Assembly: GCF_051201015.1 (NCBI RefSeq)
Contig: NZ_JBPEHI010000008.1
Source: Petrimonas sulfuriphila
Lineage (GTDB): Bacteria; Bacteroidota; Bacteroidia; Bacteroidales; Dysgonomonadaceae
Direction: 5' to 3' (one strand)
Length of the DNA stretch: 64,000 nt
The position numbers and the translations under genes are program-made. Below the pieces are notes generated by a model. It saw only the letters and a list, made by a program, of their open reading frames with translations, did no database searches and was not told the origin of the DNA. Within the stretch, counting starts at the first letter, position 1; every line of letters starts with the position of its first letter. Below are positions 8,840 through 17,223 of the stretch, piece after piece.

Positions 8840-9206
8840 TGTCCTTTTGTATCTATAAATTTCAGAAAACGGTCGCGGAACAGGCGCAGATTTTTCTGAT
8901 CAACGCGAGCCTACAAGCAAAAAATCACGCAAAATTACTTCATTTTTTTAATTTTGAGTTAAGAAATTGTTTTGGATTTTAAATTTCTTCAAAATAACCC
9001 GCTACTATGTGCGAATTGAAAATCCAAATCCATCAAAAAGTACGCATGAAACAAAAAATAAGTATAAAGCATGGCATGACAAAAATTAAAACAGTTTATA
9101 CGATGAGGATAAAAATACAACAATCCGTTAACGGACAATTAAAAGGCTTGCAGAAAGGGGTACAAAACGTTTTTTTGACACGCTTTTCAGTTTCGCTCTT
9201 TTTCAT
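8840..9206. other. Intergenic region between DUF47 and holB
   Basis: This A+T-rich stretch separates two divergent genes. I see promoter-like boxes at both sides but no convincing gene. A 70-codon plus-strand frame inside it is lysine- and isoleucine-rich low-complexity translation with no recognisable family, so I do not call it. Confidence 0.6.
8930..8937 (-). promoter_or_regulatory. -7 element for the DUF47-Pit operon
   Basis: On the minus strand the box reads TAATTTTG. It gives a leader of roughly 85 nt before the DUF47 ATG. Confidence 0.45.
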
Positions 9207-9214
9207 TACTTTTG
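9207..9214 (+). promoter_or_regulatory. -7 element for holB
   Basis: TACTTTTG lies 22 bp before the holB ATG. A purine-rich GGAGG lies between them, 4 bp before the start codon; such a Shine-Dalgarno match is unusual in this phylum. Confidence 0.55.
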
Positions 9215-9236
9215 TATAATCAAGAACGGAGGATAC

Positions 9237-10349
9237 ATGTATTTTCGTAACATCATAGGGCTTCACGATGTTAAAAAACATCTGACCGATTCCGTGCAGC
9301 GCGGCTTTATTCCGCATGCCCGGTTGTTTCATGGTCCGGAAGGTGTGGGAAAACTGCCGTTGGCCATTGCTTATGCCAGATACCTGAACTGCGAAGACAG
9401 AACGTTGGAAGATTCCTGTGGTAAATGTGCATCGTGTCACAAATTCGATAAACTGATGCACCCCGATCTGCACTTCGTGTTTCCGGTGGTAAAATCGAAA
9501 GTTAGCGATGAATATTTGCCCGAGTGGCGTGAGTTTTTGAGTGGACAGACTTATTTCAACCTGAACGATTGGCTCAACTTCATAAATGCCGAGAATGCAC
9601 AGGGCATTATTTACTCAAAGGAGAGCGATGAGATTATACGCAAACTGAGCCTGAAGGTTTACGAGGCCCTATATAAGATAATGATTGTATGGTTGCCTGA
9701 AAAGATGCACGATGCATGTGCCAACAAGTTGCTGAAAATGATTGAAGAACCACCCGAAAAAACTGTTTTCCTGCTGGTTTCAGAAGACTTGGACCATGTA
9801 CTGCCCACTATTCAGTCGCGTTGCCAACCGTTGAACATCCGGGCAGTAGAGCCGGATGAGATGGTGGCCTCTATCCGGTCGGTTTATGGTTTACAGGAAG
9901 AAGAGGCAAAGTATGTGACGCATATCGCCAACGGGAGTTTTTCAAAAGCCGTGAGTATTATTCAGTCTGCTGACGACAATAAATATTTTTTTTCATTGTT
10001 TAAGGAGATGATGCGCTCTTCGGTATCGAGGAACATTAAAGCGATAAAATCGGTTGCGGGTGAAATGGCTTCTATGGGCAGGGAAATGCAGAAAAGCTAT
10101 TTGCTGTACAGCCTGCGTCTGTTTCGGGAGTTCTTCATAAGTAACTTCAATGAACCCGACATGATTTATCTCAGCGAGGAAGAAAAAGAATTTGGTGAAC
10201 GTTTTGCGCCTTTTATCAACGAAGGAAACATCCAATCGTTTAACGATGAGTTTCAGCTTGCCTACCGGCAAATAGAGCAAAACGGAAATGCCAAAATTAT
10301 TTTTTTAGATTTATGTTTAAAAGGTACAATGCTTTTAAAAAATAAGTAA
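9237..10349 (+). CDS. holB: DNA polymerase III subunit delta'
   Basis: This is the clamp-loader AAA+ subunit. It has HARLFHGPEGVGKLPLAIAYARYL as a P-loop variant (GPEGVGK), then a four-cysteine zinc module CEDRTLEDSCGKCASCHKF. CANKLLKMIEEPPEKTVFLLVSED and the arginine-finger region IQSRCQPL follow. The length, 370 residues, matches Bacteroidota delta' proteins. It precedes ricT, a conserved pairing. The stop codon lies within the left arm of an inverted repeat. Confidence 0.92.
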   Translation: MYFRNIIGLHDVKKHLTDSVQRGFIPHARLFHGPEGVGKLPLAIAYARYLNCEDRTLEDSCGKCASCHKFDKLMHPDLHFVFPVVKSKVSDEYLPEWREFLSGQTYFNLNDWLNFINAENAQGIIYSKESDEIIRKLSLKVYEALYKIMIVWLPEKMHDACANKLLKMIEEPPEKTVFLLVSEDLDHVLPTIQSRCQPLNIRAVEPDEMVASIRSVYGLQEEEAKYVTHIANGSFSKAVSIIQSADDNKYFFSLFKEMMRSSVSRNIKAIKSVAGEMASMGREMQKSYLLYSLRLFREFFISNFNEPDMIYLSEEEKEFGERFAPFINEGNIQSFNDEFQLAYRQIEQNGNAKIIFLDLCLKGTMLLKNK

Positions 10350-10407
10350 TTCAATATTCCACGGAGCGAGTAACGCGAACGAAGTGAGCGGGCAACAATT
10401 GAATTAC
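10346..10407. repeat. 10-bp inverted repeat with heptamer-like loop
   Basis: GTAATTCAAT and ATTGAATTAC form perfect 10-bp arms separated by 42 bp. The loop contains four 7-bp units of related sequence (GAGCGAG, TAACGCG, AACGAAG, TGAGCGG). There is no T-run, so it is not a classical terminator. It overlaps the holB stop and precedes ricT. Confidence 0.7.
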
Positions 10408-10454
10408 ACGCAGTTAAATAACGTTTGCCCTTAGACAATATCAATGTATATATT

Positions 10455-11660
10455 ATGGACAGAGAAAAATTATCAGATAGATTAGCGGACATTGTCCCTG
10501 AAAGAATAACGACTGTACGAAACAGTGGTTCTTGCAAGGGATGTCCCAAACATTCCACTAAACTTCATGTTTATGATTGGTTGCACGATTTCCCCGAAAT
10601 GCAGGAACTGACCAATATGGTAGAAGTTCAGTTTAAAAATACCCGGAAAGGATATTACATAAACAGCAACAATATCGATTTGAAAAAGGGCGATGTTGTG
10701 GCCGTTGAAGCTTCTCCCGGTCACGATATCGGAACGGTAACACTTACCGGAAAGCTGGTGGAGGCACAGATGCGTAAAAACAACTATCGAGAAGATGGCA
10801 ATAGTGGCCCGAGACGGGTTTACCGGTTAGTGCGTCCGGCAGATATGGAAAAGTATGAGCTGGCTAAAGCTAAAGAACAACCTACCATGATTCGTTCCAG
10901 AGAGCTGGCAGAGAGTCTTGGCTTGAATATGAAAATTGGAGACGTTGAATATCAGGGGGATGGAAGTAAGGCCATTTTTTACTATATTGCTGATGAACGC
11001 GTGGACTTTCGCCAATTAATCAAAGATTTTGCTGCGGAATTCAGGGTAAAGATTGAGATGAAGCAAATTGGCGCGCGCCAGGAAGCCGGAAGGATAGGGG
11101 GAGTTGGACCTTGTGGACGCGAGTTATGTTGTAGCAGTTGGATGTCAAGTTTTGTATCGGTATCTACTTCAGCTGCCCGGTACCAGGATATCTCCTTTAA
11201 CCCACAAAAACTCGCGGGACAATGTGGAAAATTGAAATGCTGTATGAATTATGAAGTGGATGCATACGTGGAAGCCAGCAGAAGGTTACCGTCGCGTGAG
11301 ATTGTGCTGCAGACCAAAGACAGTGATTATTTTCACTTCAAGACCGATATTTTATCGGGTCAGATCACGTATTCCACGGATAAGAATAATCCGATAAACT
11401 TGGAGACAATATCAAAAGAGAGAGTATTTCAAATTATTGAGTGGAATAAAAAAGGGAAAAAACCTTCAAAGTTAGTGTCTGAAACTGAGTCCGGTGAAAC
11501 AAAAGAAGAAACTATCCAGAACGATTTACTGGGAGATCAGAGTATTACCCGTTTTGATAAAAAGGATGATGGAAGTACTTCTAAAAGGAGAAAACCAAGG
11601 AGGGGTAGACAGGACAACAGAAACAGGAAAGGAAAACCGCCTAAACAAAATGAGGAGTAA
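10455..11660 (+). CDS. ricT: PSP1-domain protein RicT (YaaT homologue)
   Basis: The protein contains the PSP1 C-terminal domain around residues 115-200 and the diagnostic cysteines CGRELCCSSW and CGKLKCCMNYE, plus an N-terminal SCKGCPKH pair. In Bacillus the RicT/RicA/RicF complex binds Fe-S clusters and affects mRNA maturation; whether this holds in Bacteroidota is unproven. The C-terminal 60 residues are lysine/arginine-rich and disordered, suggesting nucleic-acid contact. The ATG giving MDREKLSDRL was preferred to an in-frame TTG ten codons upstream. The 3' end overlaps gldH by 11 bp. Confidence 0.88.
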   Translation: MDREKLSDRLADIVPERITTVRNSGSCKGCPKHSTKLHVYDWLHDFPEMQELTNMVEVQFKNTRKGYYINSNNIDLKKGDVVAVEASPGHDIGTVTLTGKLVEAQMRKNNYREDGNSGPRRVYRLVRPADMEKYELAKAKEQPTMIRSRELAESLGLNMKIGDVEYQGDGSKAIFYYIADERVDFRQLIKDFAAEFRVKIEMKQIGARQEAGRIGGVGPCGRELCCSSWMSSFVSVSTSAARYQDISFNPQKLAGQCGKLKCCMNYEVDAYVEASRRLPSREIVLQTKDSDYFHFKTDILSGQITYSTDKNNPINLETISKERVFQIIEWNKKGKKPSKLVSETESGETKEETIQNDLLGDQSITRFDKKDDGSTSKRRKPRRGRQDNRNRKGKPPKQNEE

Positions 11661-12114
11661 GCTGTTTGTTGGTTTTTTAGTTGTTTTTGCTTGCTTATCT
11701 TCGTGTGACGAAGGAGAGGTTTATTATCGTTTTCATCCGATCAAAAACAGCAGCTGGAGCAAGCAGGCCACAGCTAATTTTTTAATCGACTCGCTTTCCG
11801 TTGATCCGGATAAACGATACGATATCGTGTTGGAGATCGTTAACAACAACCGGTATCCTTACCAGAACATCTGGTTGCTCGTTCAACAGAACATAACAGA
11901 TACTACATTTGTTGGCGACACTGTCGAGATAACACTGGCTGATCCTCAAGGAAAATGGCTGGGAAAAGGTACTGCGGGGCTTTATCAGCTGTCTGTTCCC
12001 TACAAAACATCCGTAGCTCTGGATTCCGCACGTGCTTATCTTATCCGCATCCGTCAGGTGATGAAAGACAATCCCATTAAGGGTATTGAGAAAGTGGGGG
12101 TGTTGGTAAAATAA
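11650..12114 (+). CDS. gldH: Gliding-motility-type lipoprotein GldH
   Basis: This 154-residue lipoprotein starts inside the last codons of ricT (11-bp overlap), giving MRSKLFVGFLVVFACLSSC, a clean signal peptide and lipobox. The mature part has the GldH pattern: RFHPIKNSSWSKQATANFLID, a YDIVLEIVNNNRYPYQNIWLLV strand pair and ITLADPQGKWLGKGTAGLYQL. In Flavobacterium GldH is needed for gliding and type IX secretion. In Bacteroidales it is widespread without gliding, so its role here is uncertain. The longer in-frame upstream extension lacks a signal and is rejected. Confidence 0.85.
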   Translation: MRSKLFVGFLVVFACLSSCDEGEVYYRFHPIKNSSWSKQATANFLIDSLSVDPDKRYDIVLEIVNNNRYPYQNIWLLVQQNITDTTFVGDTVEITLADPQGKWLGKGTAGLYQLSVPYKTSVALDSARAYLIRIRQVMKDNPIKGIEKVGVLVK

Positions 12115-12123
12115 GTGTATGGC

Positions 12124-12768
12124 TTATTCTGAACTGCCGGATAAATTTAATTGTGCACTTTCCGCCGGCTGGATGTTGCATATCATTTTCAAGTTAATAT
12201 TGATCATTTCGTCTACCTTTAGCATACCCATCATTTGTACGGGAGGCTCCAGTCCGAAGTCACGAATATTTATATGTTTTTCAATGTCAAAAATGTATCT
12301 CGTACCGTTTTTTTCGGTTTTAATGGGGAATTGGTATTTTTTTGTAACTCCCGTAATGGTAACATCTACAACGGCCACGCCTGTCGCGAGCTTTGGATTT
12401 TCGGGTAAGTCTATGTGATTCAGCTGAATATCCATCGTTGGGTATTCGTCGGATTTCAATAGTTTATAAAAATCCCTGAGAGCCATCTTATTGCTTGAAG
12501 TAAATCTTTTCACCGGTACAATAAGCCGGTTTTCGCTCAGGTAAAGTTTTTTATCGTTTTGTGATGCAGTGATGATCATGTTCTTTTGTATGAAGTTTTC
12601 ACTGCTTTGGGTAAGTGTGAAATTAACAATATTCGAGCTGCCGTTTATCGATAAACTGCTGTTTTTATTCACGTCTACAGCAACTACAGCTGAAGATGTT
12701 TGCGCGACAACAGCTCCTGTAGTCAGGATACCTATAAGTAAGAGGGCAAATAAAGCTTTCATTGTCAA
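12124..12768 (-). CDS. YceI family periplasmic protein (second copy of operon)
   Basis: The 214-residue protein has a signal peptide ending around VVAQ and a YceI-like lipocalin fold. That fold is visible in the alternating strands with FPIKTEKNGTRYIFDIEKHINIRDFGLEPPVQMMGMLKVDEM, where the second half matches the family's closing motif. YceI proteins bind polyisoprenoid or similar amphipathic ligands in the periplasm. It is the last gene of a YceI-porin-YceI set on the minus strand, 56 bp after the porin. It is more divergent than the other YceI gene here, and the function of the set is unknown. Confidence 0.75.
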   Translation of the reverse strand: MTMKALFALLLIGILTTGAVVAQTSSAVVAVDVNKNSSLSINGSSNIVNFTLTQSSENFIQKNMIITASQNDKKLYLSENRLIVPVKRFTSSNKMALRDFYKLLKSDEYPTMDIQLNHIDLPENPKLATGVAVVDVTITGVTKKYQFPIKTEKNGTRYIFDIEKHINIRDFGLEPPVQMMGMLKVDEMININLKMICNIQPAESAQLNLSGSSE

Positions 12769-12824
12769 TTTTTTAAAGAAAGAACCAAACCGGTATCAAT
12801 TTACCGGCTTGGTTTTTATTGTTC

Positions 12825-14171
12825 TTAAAATGCTATGGATCCCTGCAAAGTCAATCCGTTGAACTCTGCACCATCTTGTATGGATCTGGCTGGAAATCCG
12901 TTGTATTTTTGGTTTACATATTCAATTTTAGCCATAACGTTTTTTGTCATATACCAACCGGCTGCAATGGCTACGCGATTTATATCCACTTCGTAATGAT
13001 TGGGTTCACCCTGTGCAGCTCCCATGTCGGCTTTCATTGTGTTATAACGGGCACCTACATAAAAATCTTCATCAGCTCCGAAGCGAACCACTAAGTCTGT
13101 AACAAATTGATTGGACTTTCTCACATCAGGCTCGTTAGCACCTCTCCCGCCTGCATTCTCCAGTGTTGTAAATGATTCGAGTGAAAATCCCTGAACAGGA
13201 GAAAACTTCAAAAACAAGTTACCCATTACAGCAGCTACCTTGTCCCCAAAACCGGGGTTGAAACGTCCGTTTGTAAAATTGGCGTTGGATATAGGGGCAT
13301 TGTACATTACTCCGTAGTAGTTTGAACCCGTACGATCACCTCCAAACAACGTGTTTCTTACGGATCCGGCCGTGTAATATCCCGATGCGCTGGCGCGTAG
13401 CCTGAACTGGCTGTTGATTTGTTTGTCGTAAGCCAGTTTTCCAATCCAGGCAGGATTATGTACACCGTTTGAATATTTGGTTTGAGCACGTGTAGTGTCA
13501 ATTTTTGTCAGATCGTTGTTGAGTTTGCCGTTGGTTACAGCTCCTACAAGGATAAAATCTCCGACGTGAACATCAACCTCAGCGCCAATTTCGGTGGCAA
13601 ATTCATCCATGATGTGGTTTTCCATAAAGGGGTTGTAAAATGTCAACCCGCCATCAGAACGACGAAAGTGGGCGTCACCGTAGTTTACATCAAATTGACC
13701 CACTTTAATGGTGGTGTATTTCATGATTTCATCCACAAAATCCCAAGGTAGGAACTCCATTTTTTCAAATTGAAGAAAACCTCCCTTTACCCACGTTTCG
13801 TTGTGATGCCTTGAAGCCAGATAGAGTTCAAAATTCAAGTAAATGCCATCGGATAAATTTGACTTGATGTAAAGATTGGCCTGAGGTAAGCCAAAGCCAC
13901 TGGTCAAGGGAACCAGAGAGTTAGCTGCCGGGTTTGCGTAATCGTAATTATAGCCACTTTCTCTTGTCACAGTATTGCTGTGGTCGAGCATGGAGAACGG
14001 AAGTGTCAAAGCACCGCCTAATTGTACATTGAAACCTTCAAATTCGGTTTCGGTTTTTGGTGTTTCAAAAACGTTGATTCCGTCTTTGTTTGTAGGACGC
14101 AATTGAGCGAACATCATGCCCGAAGCTAACAAGGTAGCTGCCAGAAGTAAACCTCTCTGTTTCATTTTCAT
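12825..14171 (-). CDS. Outer-membrane porin-like beta-barrel protein
   Basis: A signal peptide (MKMKQRGLLLAATLLASGMMFAQ) is followed by about 425 residues of amphipathic beta strands. Patterns such as GLPQANLYIKSNLSDGIYLNFELYLASR and KVGQFDVNYGDAHFRRS recur, and the protein ends in ALQGSIAF, a C-terminal phenylalanine typical of outer-membrane barrels. The size and layout fit OprO/OprP-type porins, but I cannot name a substrate. It sits between two YceI genes, suggesting that the operon moves or buffers a small hydrophobic or anionic compound across the envelope. Confidence 0.7.
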   Translation of the reverse strand: MKMKQRGLLLAATLLASGMMFAQLRPTNKDGINVFETPKTETEFEGFNVQLGGALTLPFSMLDHSNTVTRESGYNYDYANPAANSLVPLTSGFGLPQANLYIKSNLSDGIYLNFELYLASRHHNETWVKGGFLQFEKMEFLPWDFVDEIMKYTTIKVGQFDVNYGDAHFRRSDGGLTFYNPFMENHIMDEFATEIGAEVDVHVGDFILVGAVTNGKLNNDLTKIDTTRAQTKYSNGVHNPAWIGKLAYDKQINSQFRLRASASGYYTAGSVRNTLFGGDRTGSNYYGVMYNAPISNANFTNGRFNPGFGDKVAAVMGNLFLKFSPVQGFSLESFTTLENAGGRGANEPDVRKSNQFVTDLVVRFGADEDFYVGARYNTMKADMGAAQGEPNHYEVDINRVAIAAGWYMTKNVMAKIEYVNQKYNGFPARSIQDGAEFNGLTLQGSIAF

Positions 14172-14215
14172 TAGTTTTCGTTAGTTTAAATAGTAAGTAA
14201 ATAATTTGGTTTGTT

Positions 14216-14806
14216 TTAGTTGAATTGAACGGCAGGCCCTTCAAAAGTTACGTTGTATTTGACCGTAACCTGATCACCGACTTTCATCACTCCTAACATT
14301 GCCGTTGGAGCTTTCATATTGTAGTCGCTCATTTTAAGGGGCAAACTACCTTCAAAAGTATACGTTCCCGGTTTTATTTCTTTGCCATTAGCCTCAAGAG
14401 TAACTGTTTTAGATGTGCCGGCCATTGCAAGCGTTCCACCTATAACCACACTAATGTCAGACCCGTTTGTTGTAATGGATTTTACTTCAGACATTTTAAA
14501 GTTGATAAATGGGTTTTTGGGTTCGTTAAATGTTTCATGCGTTTTTTTGTCCATCAATTTCTCCCCGTTGATTATTGACTTTACGGGAACATTCACGTTA
14601 AGAACTGTGGCTTTGTTGTTTGAAACAGTTAATTCCCCCGATGCCTGAGTCGACGTGGTTGTGTAAGGGTGAACATTTGTTGTTCCGGAAATAGTAATAG
14701 TTGATGATTTGATTTTCAATGTTTGAGCTTTAACCGTTGTTCCTGTTAAAACAAAAATAAATGCGATCAACACAGTTGGAAATTTGAATAAAAAATTACT
14801 TTTCAT
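14216..14806 (-). CDS. YceI family periplasmic protein (first gene of operon)
   Basis: This 196-residue protein has a signal peptide (hydrophobic core, cut near VKAQ) and a canonical YceI domain. TITISGTTNVHPYTTTSTQASGEL comes first, then NPFINFKMSEVKSI, VVIGGTLAMAGTSKTVTL and the closing DYNMKAPTAMLGVMKVGDQVTVKYNVTFE. The family binds isoprenoid-like ligands in the periplasm. It leads an operon with the porin and a second YceI gene. The 266 bp upstream hold three related CCTATAGG-centred sites and lie between it and the Rrf2 regulator gene, so Rrf2 control is likely. Confidence 0.88.
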   Translation of the reverse strand: MKSNFLFKFPTVLIAFIFVLTGTTVKAQTLKIKSSTITISGTTNVHPYTTTSTQASGELTVSNNKATVLNVNVPVKSIINGEKLMDKKTHETFNEPKNPFINFKMSEVKSITTNGSDISVVIGGTLAMAGTSKTVTLEANGKEIKPGTYTFEGSLPLKMSDYNMKAPTAMLGVMKVGDQVTVKYNVTFEGPAVQFN

Positions 14807-14854
14807 TGTTTCTGTATTTATTATTAAAAAGTTTGTAAATCGTTAATGTTTAGT

Positions 14855-14877
14855 TATACTATAGTTTTAGTAGGAAT
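14855..14877. promoter_or_regulatory. Degenerate third CTATAG-type operator
   Basis: CTATAGTTTTAGTAGGA resembles the two better sites upstream and lies about 50-70 bp before the first YceI start, where a repressor would overlap the promoter. Confidence 0.45.
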
Positions 14878-14983
14878 GCATTTATCAATTCATCTCATTC
14901 AGACATTTAACTTTAAATAGCTGAGAAGTCGGTCCGAATTTTTTAAGACAAGCCTGTTTACTTACTCTTTCTTGTTTGGATAA

Positions 14984-15003
14984 ACTAATCCTATAGGATT
15001 AGT
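14984..15003. promoter_or_regulatory. Perfect 20-bp palindromic operator
   Basis: ACTAATCCTATAGGATTAGT is its own reverse complement. It is followed by AGGAT, a tail shared with the second site. It lies upstream of the YceI operon and just downstream of the Rrf2 gene, which is the obvious candidate ligand protein. Confidence 0.7.
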
Positions 15004-15035
15004 AGGATAATGCGTGAAAAAAATGCAATATCAAT

Positions 15036-15058
15036 CTATCCTATAGGTTTAGTGGGAT
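15036..15058. promoter_or_regulatory. Second CCTATAGG operator
   Basis: CTATCCTATAGGTTTAGTGGG aligns with the perfect palindrome. Its centre is exactly 50 bp from the first site's centre, close to five helical turns, so two dimers could bind near the same face. Confidence 0.6.
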
Positions 15059-15072
15059 TCATTTTTAAAAAA

Positions 15073-15504
15073 TTATTCACAAATTTCAGGACAATCGTAT
15101 TTAGTTTCTTTTATAATCTGCTCAAGTGTTTTAGCTGAAAGAATTTCAATTATCTGATGATGAAATTGTTTCCAGTAATTATTGGCTGTACATTGGTGTG
15201 TGGCTCTTTCGCAAAAACTCCTGTTTTTCACACATTCTATTATCACTATTTGCTCAAAAGCCGTGTAAATGTCCAACATTGTTATTTTATCGGCTGGCCG
15301 GGCCAGCATGTAACCACTTCCTCGTCCTTTTGTATTTGAAATCAATTCTTTCAGTTTGAGTGCACTTATGATGTAATCCAAATATTTCACAGAAATATTT
15401 TGATTTTTGGCAATATCTTTTTGTAATATGCCTGTCGGTTCTTTACAACAAGCAATTTCGATCATTGTTCTAAGTCCGTACCGTATTTTTGAATTGATTT
15501 TCAT
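15073..15504 (-). CDS. Rrf2 family transcriptional regulator
   Basis: This 143-residue winged-helix protein opens KINSKIRYGLRTMIEIA and has the Rrf2 pattern QKDIAKNQNISVKYLDYIISALK, then SNTKGRGSGYMLARP. Three cysteines are arranged C-x6-C-x6-C (CVKNRSFCERATHQC), close to the Fe-S-binding spacing of IscR and NsrR, so a redox- or NO-sensing cluster is plausible though unproven. A fourth pair (CC) occurs earlier, and another Cys near the C-terminus. The gene lies directly upstream of the YceI-porin operon on the same strand, with palindromic sites between them. Its own promoter is flanked by a separate inverted repeat. Confidence 0.9.
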   Translation of the reverse strand: MKINSKIRYGLRTMIEIACCKEPTGILQKDIAKNQNISVKYLDYIISALKLKELISNTKGRGSGYMLARPADKITMLDIYTAFEQIVIIECVKNRSFCERATHQCTANNYWKQFHHQIIEILSAKTLEQIIKETKYDCPEICE

Positions 15505-15519
15505 TCTCTATGAAAAACT

Positions 15520-15546
15520 GTACAAATATAATGCAATTTTTTGTAC
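15520..15546 (-). promoter_or_regulatory. Promoter of rrf2 within an inverted repeat
   Basis: A minus-strand TATATTTG box (15523-15530) lies 19 bp before the ATG. It is framed by GTACAAA and TTTGTAC, perfect 7-bp arms 13 bp apart, which could be an autoregulatory operator. Confidence 0.5.
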
Positions 15547-15658
15547 TGGAGTGTTTTCCAGGCTATTTTTAGAAAAAATTATTCCCCTGTGTGCTTGCCC
15601 ATCCACCAGTTGAAAAGATGACTGCTAACACGAATGTAACTGTTACTCAGGTCCATCT

Positions 15659-17089
15659 TCAGAATATGGCCTGTTGCAAAATATAAGCCCCTGCCCCGAA
15701 CGTGTATCCGATAAGTGCGATGAGTGAAATACGTTTCAGGTACCAGCCAAACGGTACTTTTTCCAGTCCCATAAAAACCACACCTGCCGCAGAACCAATG
15801 ATAAGGATGCTTCCGCCAACCCCTGCGCAATAGGCGAGAAAATGCCAAAAAACACCGTCTTCCACGAAATTTTGCATAAACACCGGATCGGCCATCGTAC
15901 TTAAAGCGGCCGGATCCAGCACCGGGTACATACCGATAGCTGCTGCAACCAAAGGGACGTTATCAACAATGGCAGACAATAATCCGATGGCATAGGCCTG
16001 AGCATACACGTTGGGAAGATGTTGCGCCATAAAGGCAGATGATTGCTGAAGAATTCCTGCGCTTTGAAGGGCGTCAACAGCCAGCAATATTCCCAGAAAA
16101 AACATTAAGGTAGAAAAATCGATTCGTCCCAATACTTTTGAAACACGAAGCTTCAGGTTTTCGTTGAGCTGGTTTTTTTGGTTGTACAGAATCTCGGTAT
16201 AAATCCATAATAAGCTTACACCCAGTAATAAACCTATGAAAGGCGGCAGGTGGGTAACTCCCTTGAACACGGGAGATAGAACCAGGATGGAAACCCCGAA
16301 AATCAGTATCCCCAGCCGGTCTTTTTTTTGCATATGAAGCAATAATTCGGAGTTTTCTTTTTCTTCTGTTTGGGAAATTTCTTCTTCCTGGATATTGCCT
16401 TTTAATAAAAACTGTGCTACAAAAACCGGGGCTATCATGGATACAAGGCTTGGAAAGAACAACTGAGGTATAATGGATGCAGTGATGTTTCCCTTAACCC
16501 ATAACATGATGGTCGTAACGTCACCGATCGGAGACCAGGCCCCGCCGCTGTTAGCCGCAATAACAATGATACTGCCGAAAAGCCATCGTTCACGGGGTTC
16601 ACGGATAATACGACGGGTAAGCATAATCATTACAATGGTTGTAGTCAGGTTGTCGAGAACGGCAGACATAAAAAACGTGATAAAGCTGATTAACCAGAGT
16701 AACCGACGTTTTTTTCGTGTCGTAATTTTTTCAGTAATATACGTGAATCCGCCGTGAACGTCAATGAGCTCCACAATGGTCATAGCGGCAAGCAAAAAGA
16801 ATAACATTTCACTGATGTCCCCAATACTTTCCAGAATCTGATGATCAATTACAAAGTGGCGTACCTGAATTCCAAAAGCGTGGTGTTGGAGTTCAGGATG
16901 CGAATGGATATAATGGTTGAAAGCATCGGGAGAGACGCTGAGGACTGTGCTTGGTGCCAGATACACGTAAATTACCCATAAAAGCGTACCGATTAGTAAA
17001 GCAACGCTGGCTTTGTTAACCTTTATGGTATGTTCCATCGCGATAAAAAAATAACCTGCGATGAAAAGGAGGATCATTGCATAAATCAT
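15659..17089 (-). CDS. nhaD: Sodium:proton antiporter, NhaD type
   Basis: The protein is 476 residues long with about a dozen membrane segments. It has NhaD/ion-transporter-superfamily features: FLLAAMTIVELIDVHGGF, SAVLDNLTTTIVMIMLTRRI and IIVIAANSGGAWSPIGDVTTIMLWV, then in the second half IVDNVPLVAAAIGMYP and GVGGSILIIGSAAGVVFMG. The paired NLTT and DNVP re-entrant motifs are characteristic. It should export Na+ (or Li+) in exchange for protons at the inner membrane. It stands as a single gene with its own promoter, downstream of GH57 DNA but not in that operon. Confidence 0.9.
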   Translation of the reverse strand: MIYAMILLFIAGYFFIAMEHTIKVNKASVALLIGTLLWVIYVYLAPSTVLSVSPDAFNHYIHSHPELQHHAFGIQVRHFVIDHQILESIGDISEMLFFLLAAMTIVELIDVHGGFTYITEKITTRKKRRLLWLISFITFFMSAVLDNLTTTIVMIMLTRRIIREPRERWLFGSIIVIAANSGGAWSPIGDVTTIMLWVKGNITASIIPQLFFPSLVSMIAPVFVAQFLLKGNIQEEEISQTEEKENSELLLHMQKKDRLGILIFGVSILVLSPVFKGVTHLPPFIGLLLGVSLLWIYTEILYNQKNQLNENLKLRVSKVLGRIDFSTLMFFLGILLAVDALQSAGILQQSSAFMAQHLPNVYAQAYAIGLLSAIVDNVPLVAAAIGMYPVLDPAALSTMADPVFMQNFVEDGVFWHFLAYCAGVGGSILIIGSAAGVVFMGLEKVPFGWYLKRISLIALIGYTFGAGAYILQQAIF

Positions 17090-17114
17090 GTTGCAGTCTT
17101 TTAAAAAAATCGTG

Positions 17115-17122
17115 CAAAGTTA
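17115..17122 (-). promoter_or_regulatory. -7 element for nhaD
   Basis: On the minus strand the box reads TAACTTTG, 25 bp before the ATG. Confidence 0.55.
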
Positions 17123-17223
17123 ACTATTAAATCGAAAAAAATAGAAATATAAAATTCAAAACGGTTTCTAATCTTTAAACCTTAACTTTGTGCTTTATCC
17201 GGTAGAGAATAGCCTGGTCCGAT

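Noticed and set aside
9007..9219. 70-codon plus-strand frame before holB
   Set aside because: Low-complexity lysine/isoleucine-rich translation with no family features, ending in the holB promoter region.
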